A DNA stretch of 64,000 bases from Glycine soja (Eukaryota; Streptophyta; Magnoliopsida; Fabales; Fabaceae): contig NC_041004.1 of NCBI RefSeq assembly GCF_004193775.1, positions 2,432,718 to 2,496,717 of the forward strand, read 5' to 3'. Each line of letters starts with the position of its first letter. Within the stretch, counting starts at the first letter, position 1. The notes under the pieces were generated by a model, which worked only from the letters and a program-made list of their open reading frames with translations, was not told the origin of the DNA and ran no database searches. Positions 61,046-64,000 of the stretch are shown here, piece after piece. A program made the translations under genes and the position numbers.

Positions 61046-61384
61046 TGATACAGGTCATTGAGTTTGGATGACGTCACTTCCAGAGAGGGAAGATAAGTCA
61101 GGGTAGACGCCACAAGGATTATCTTGATAAGTTTGAGTTTGGTTCAACAAGAAACCCAGAGAAAAGCTCTCACAGAATATTCGCAAAATGCCAAAAGTCC
61201 CTTTATTGAAAACGAGTTCAATACATATAGTGTATCTCAGGTGCAATTGGAAAGACACCAATTTTATTTAATTTAAAATTAAAAACAAAAATTAAAAAAA
61301 TAAATGGCATGGGCCTTCAAATTAGTTTGGGCCAAATGACAACGAAAAAATAAAAATAAAAAACATTTGGCATGAGCCTTCAAA
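61046..61384 (-). repeat. Presumed 3' LTR portion of the terminal gypsy element
   Basis: Non-coding sequence lies between the polyprotein stop (61385) and the LINE boundary. On the minus strand it contains CTCGTTTTCAATAAAGGGAC and ends CAATGACCTGTATCA, a fitting LTR 3' terminus. The inner border of the LTR cannot be placed without the partner LTR. Confidence 0.5.
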
Positions 61385-63973
61385 TTAATCCGGGCCTTCA
61401 ACAACAATTAAAATTCTTGGTAATGCCTCTGCTTCTGGGCCTTCATCCCTCTCCACTTGGGCCTTGTGAAGTATGCCTGATACCATTTGTTGGAGGGTAT
61501 CTACCGACTGTTTGATCCTACTCCTGGTCATAGGTCCCTGTATTTGGGCAGTTTTAGGATTCTCATCATTCCCTTCTTCTTGGAAAACATTTGCCCTTAA
61601 ATATTCAGAATCATCACCTGCAACAAATGGAGTCAAGTCAACAACATTAAATGAAGAACTTACTCCATACTCACCTGGAATATCGATCTTGTAAGCATTG
61701 TCATTGATCTTCTCTAGTACTTGGAAAGGTCTGTTTCCTCTAGGTTGAATTTTGGACTTCCTTTGTTTAGGGAACCTCTTCTTCCTCATGTGTACCCAAA
61801 CCCAATCACCTGGTTCAAGTACCACTTTCGTCCTGTTCTTGTTGGCTTGCTTGGCATAACTTTCATTCTTCTTTGCAATTTGCGCCTTCACTTGGTCATG
61901 CAATCTTTTCATATACTCAACTTTAGCTTGTGCATCCTTATGCTGAGTCTATTAGGGATTTCTTTTGTAAGCTAGCTTGTTGGGAAATGAAGCTCCTGGA
62001 AGGAGGTCAATTTGATGTTCTATGCTTCTTGAAGGTGGCATTCCATGAGGAATCTCCTTAGGAAAGACATCTTTAAATTCCTGCAATAAGAGTTCAACAC
62101 TAGGAGAAACAGAAATAGCTAACTCATTAGAATTATTAGCAACAACTTTATTATCTGAGTACAGTAGATGGAACGACTCACGAGCAAGTAACAATTTCCT
62201 CACTTCACTCGCCTTTGCTAAACAATTAAATTTTCTCTCATGTGTATCACTCTTTCTCTCATGTGTATCACTCTTTCCCTCACGTGTATCACTCTTCTTT
62301 TTCCTATTCCTCTTTGGTGCTTCACTCTTTTCTTTCTCTTGTTTTCTCTTTTCTCTCATTCTGATTTGGTCATCACACACTTCTCTAAGGGATAGAGGTA
62401 TAAGAATAATCTTCTGGTCATGGTGCTAGAAAGAAATCTTGTTGGTGAAGCCATCATGCACTGCTTTGGTGTCATACTACCATAGTCTTCCTAACAGTAT
62501 ATGAGTCACCTCCATTGGAACCACATCACACAGCACCTTATCATTGTATCTTCCAATGGTGAGACACACCTCAACCTGCTGAGTCACTTTTACCTCTTCA
62601 TCTTCACTAAGCCACTGAAGTCTATATGGCCTAGGATAGGGCTTAGTATCCAAATTCAAATTGGACACTAACCTGGAACTTGCAACATTGGTATAACTTC
62701 CTCCATCAACAATTAAAGAGCAAAGCTTACCATTAATTGTATATCTGGTGTGGAAAATATTTTCTCTTTGGGTGTCATCCAGTGGCTGCATCTGACTTCC
62801 CAAGAACCTTCTCACCATTAGCATATCACCCTGCATAGCTTCCTCCTCAAGCTCTTCTTCCACCTCTTCTTCTTTACTGATTTCAGATTCACTGGTGATT
62901 TCTCCATCTGCCTTCATGATCATGGTCCTCCTGGTTGGACAGTTAGAAGCAATATGTCCTCTGCTTAAGCATTTGAAGCATTTTATGTTTCTGGTACCAG
63001 TGTTGGATGATGAGGTGGGATTATGCTTGGTTCCAGCATTGGGCACTGCTGACTTTCCATGTGGAGACTGTGTTGATGGGATGGATGAGTTGCCTCTCTC
63101 CTTCTTGGATCTTTTGGTCCAGTTCTGGTTGAAGGTGTTGAATGAGTTCATTCTTGTTGTGCTTTTCTTCTTCAGCTGCTGTTCAACCTGGACTACCTTA
63201 TGCAACAAGTCATCCTATTCTACGTACTCCTGTAATTCAACAACATCTCTAATGTAAGGATTTAGCTCACTCAGAAAATGAGCCATTGTGTCCTCAATTT
63301 CCTCTTCAATGTTCGCCCTCACTAGCGCCATCTCCATCTCTTTGTAGTACTCCTCCACAGTCAGACTTCCTCGGGACAACCTCTGGAGTTTCTGTTGCAT
63401 GGTTCTGCTGTAGCTAGTTGGAACATACCTCTTTCACATAACCCTTCTCATCTCAGTCCATGTATCTATCTCCCAACCTTCCTCTCTCATCATCTCTCTT
63501 TGATTTTTATTCCACCAAACAAGGACATAGTTTGAGAATTCAGCTACTGCTAACTTCACCTTTTGCTCTTCAATATAATCATTGCAAGAGAATACATTCT
63601 TAATCTTCATCTCCTAGTCAAGGTAGGCGTCTGGGTCACTCCTGCCTTTGAAAGGAGGTACATTGAGTTTTACTTCCTCAATCTTGTTCTGCCCCTCTAT
63701 TCTGTTTTGCCTAGGTCCATCATTGCCCCATTTGTTCCCACCATAATGTCTTCCAGCATTCTGATTCAGTTGGTTCCCCATTCCTTCAATTTATTCATAG
63801 AGCTCTTTATTGTTACGGTTCAACAAACGTTGCATCTGTGTAGTCATCACGTTCAGTAACAAACGCTGAGATCTGTCCAGTTGATGATATTCATCACCAT
63901 CGTCACCAATTCCTGTCATAATTAAGGAACAAAAAAATTTGCAGTAAATTAAACAAAGGTTGCAGGACCTCAC
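61385..63973 (-). pseudogene. Gag-protease polyprotein fused by deletion to integrase tail
   Basis: All pieces are in one frame: gag (63973-63215, with MAHFLSELNPYIRDVVEL), CCHC zinc knuckle (IKCFKCLSRGHIASNCP, near 62960), and protease (LIVDGGSYTNVASSRL, near 62700). A Lys/Arg/Glu-rich linker with three 21-bp repeats (62233-62295) follows, then the RT lead-in (EIPHGMPPSRSIEHQIDLLP, near 62010). After AYKRNP at about 61952 come two stops, and then TQHKDAQAKVEYMKRLHDQV, the C-terminal part of integrase, to 61385. RT, RNase H and the integrase core are missing. In-frame stops at about 63791, 63215, 62477 and 62410 look like C-to-T changes of Gln codons or similar; no frameshift is seen. Confidence 0.75.
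62233..62295 (-). repeat. Three 21-bp tandem units in the polyprotein linker
   Basis: Three units with a 21-bp period read TTCTCTCATGTGTATCACTC on plus, the third with CC and ACG changes. They encode repeats of SDT(H/R)E(R/G)K on the minus strand and keep the frame. Confidence 0.8.
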
Positions 63974-64000
63974 TACACTCTACTCACGTGTTTCTCTCTT

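Larger units (their letters stand above)
61046..64000 (-). mobile_element. Ty3/gypsy element, internally deleted, runs off window end
   Basis: On the minus strand the part visible here runs from gag (64000 inward) through zinc knuckle and protease to the first few residues of RT. It then jumps to the integrase C-terminus and a 3' LTR-like end. The LTR edge is placed at 61046 (TGATACAGG on plus) because the LINE sequence stops there; this edge is inferred. The 5' LTR and primer site lie beyond 64000. The lineage (Del/Tekay-like or related) is uncertain. Confidence 0.75.

Overview
This is a plant nuclear window, most likely from a dicot and probably a legume. The evidence is AT-rich intergenic DNA, plant-only gene families (LOB-domain, AT-hook/PPC), plant retrotransposon lineages (Reina-like chromovirus, Tat-like gypsy, RRM-type LINE) and MITEs. 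The legume placement is inference from general familiarity, not from a search.

Layout. At 1-3.3 kb lies the last exon of a LOB-domain (LBD) gene whose first exon is not visible. From 3.3 to 8.4 kb there is sparse non-coding DNA with a diverged direct repeat. A 631-codon intronless minus-strand gene occupies 8405-10300 and carries an integrase-type H2C2 zinc-binding module plus a FAR1/WRKY-GCM1-like zinc module; its 5' side carries an old MITE end and a tRNA-Ile(AAU) relic. From 10.8 to 29.0 kb the window is dominated by a repeat: 8609-17099 recurs almost unchanged as 20509-28980. The two are joined by a segment (17100 to about 21114) that repeats 11125-14604 and then 8609-9220 with frequent single-base indels, which looks like an uncorrected long read used as gap fill. 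The second copy of the 631-codon gene is therefore broken and lacks its C-terminus. Two minus-strand exons at 28467-29129 match the plant FIP37/WTAP family (m6A writer complex).

From 30.4 to 44.2 kb two LTR retrotransposons lie in minus orientation. The first is a Reina-like chromovirus (30389-35499, target-site duplication GTGTA) inserted in a fragment resembling the N-terminus of a Mutator-like transposase. The second is a Tat-like gypsy element (38875-44221) that retains gag, protease, RT and RNase H but no integrase. A decayed LTR of the second family lies in the opposite orientation near 46.8-47.2 kb. From 44.2 to 52.7 kb the DNA is AT-rich and non-coding, with a Stowaway-like MITE at 47955-48322.

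At 52783-58226 is a complete five-exon plus-strand AHL gene (AT-hook plus PPC/DUF296). It is followed by a decayed LINE ORF1 (59292-61045) and a third gypsy element (61046 to beyond the window end, minus strand) whose RT-to-integrase core is deleted in frame.

The host genes (LBD, H2C2 protein, FIP37-like fragment, AHL) are probable nuclear regulators but show no sign of working as a cluster. I see no new multi-gene system. The best leads are the H2C2 plus FAR1-like architecture, the probable assembly artefact or concealed 6-kb tandem duplication, and retroelement reading frames closed purely by C-to-T-type stops.
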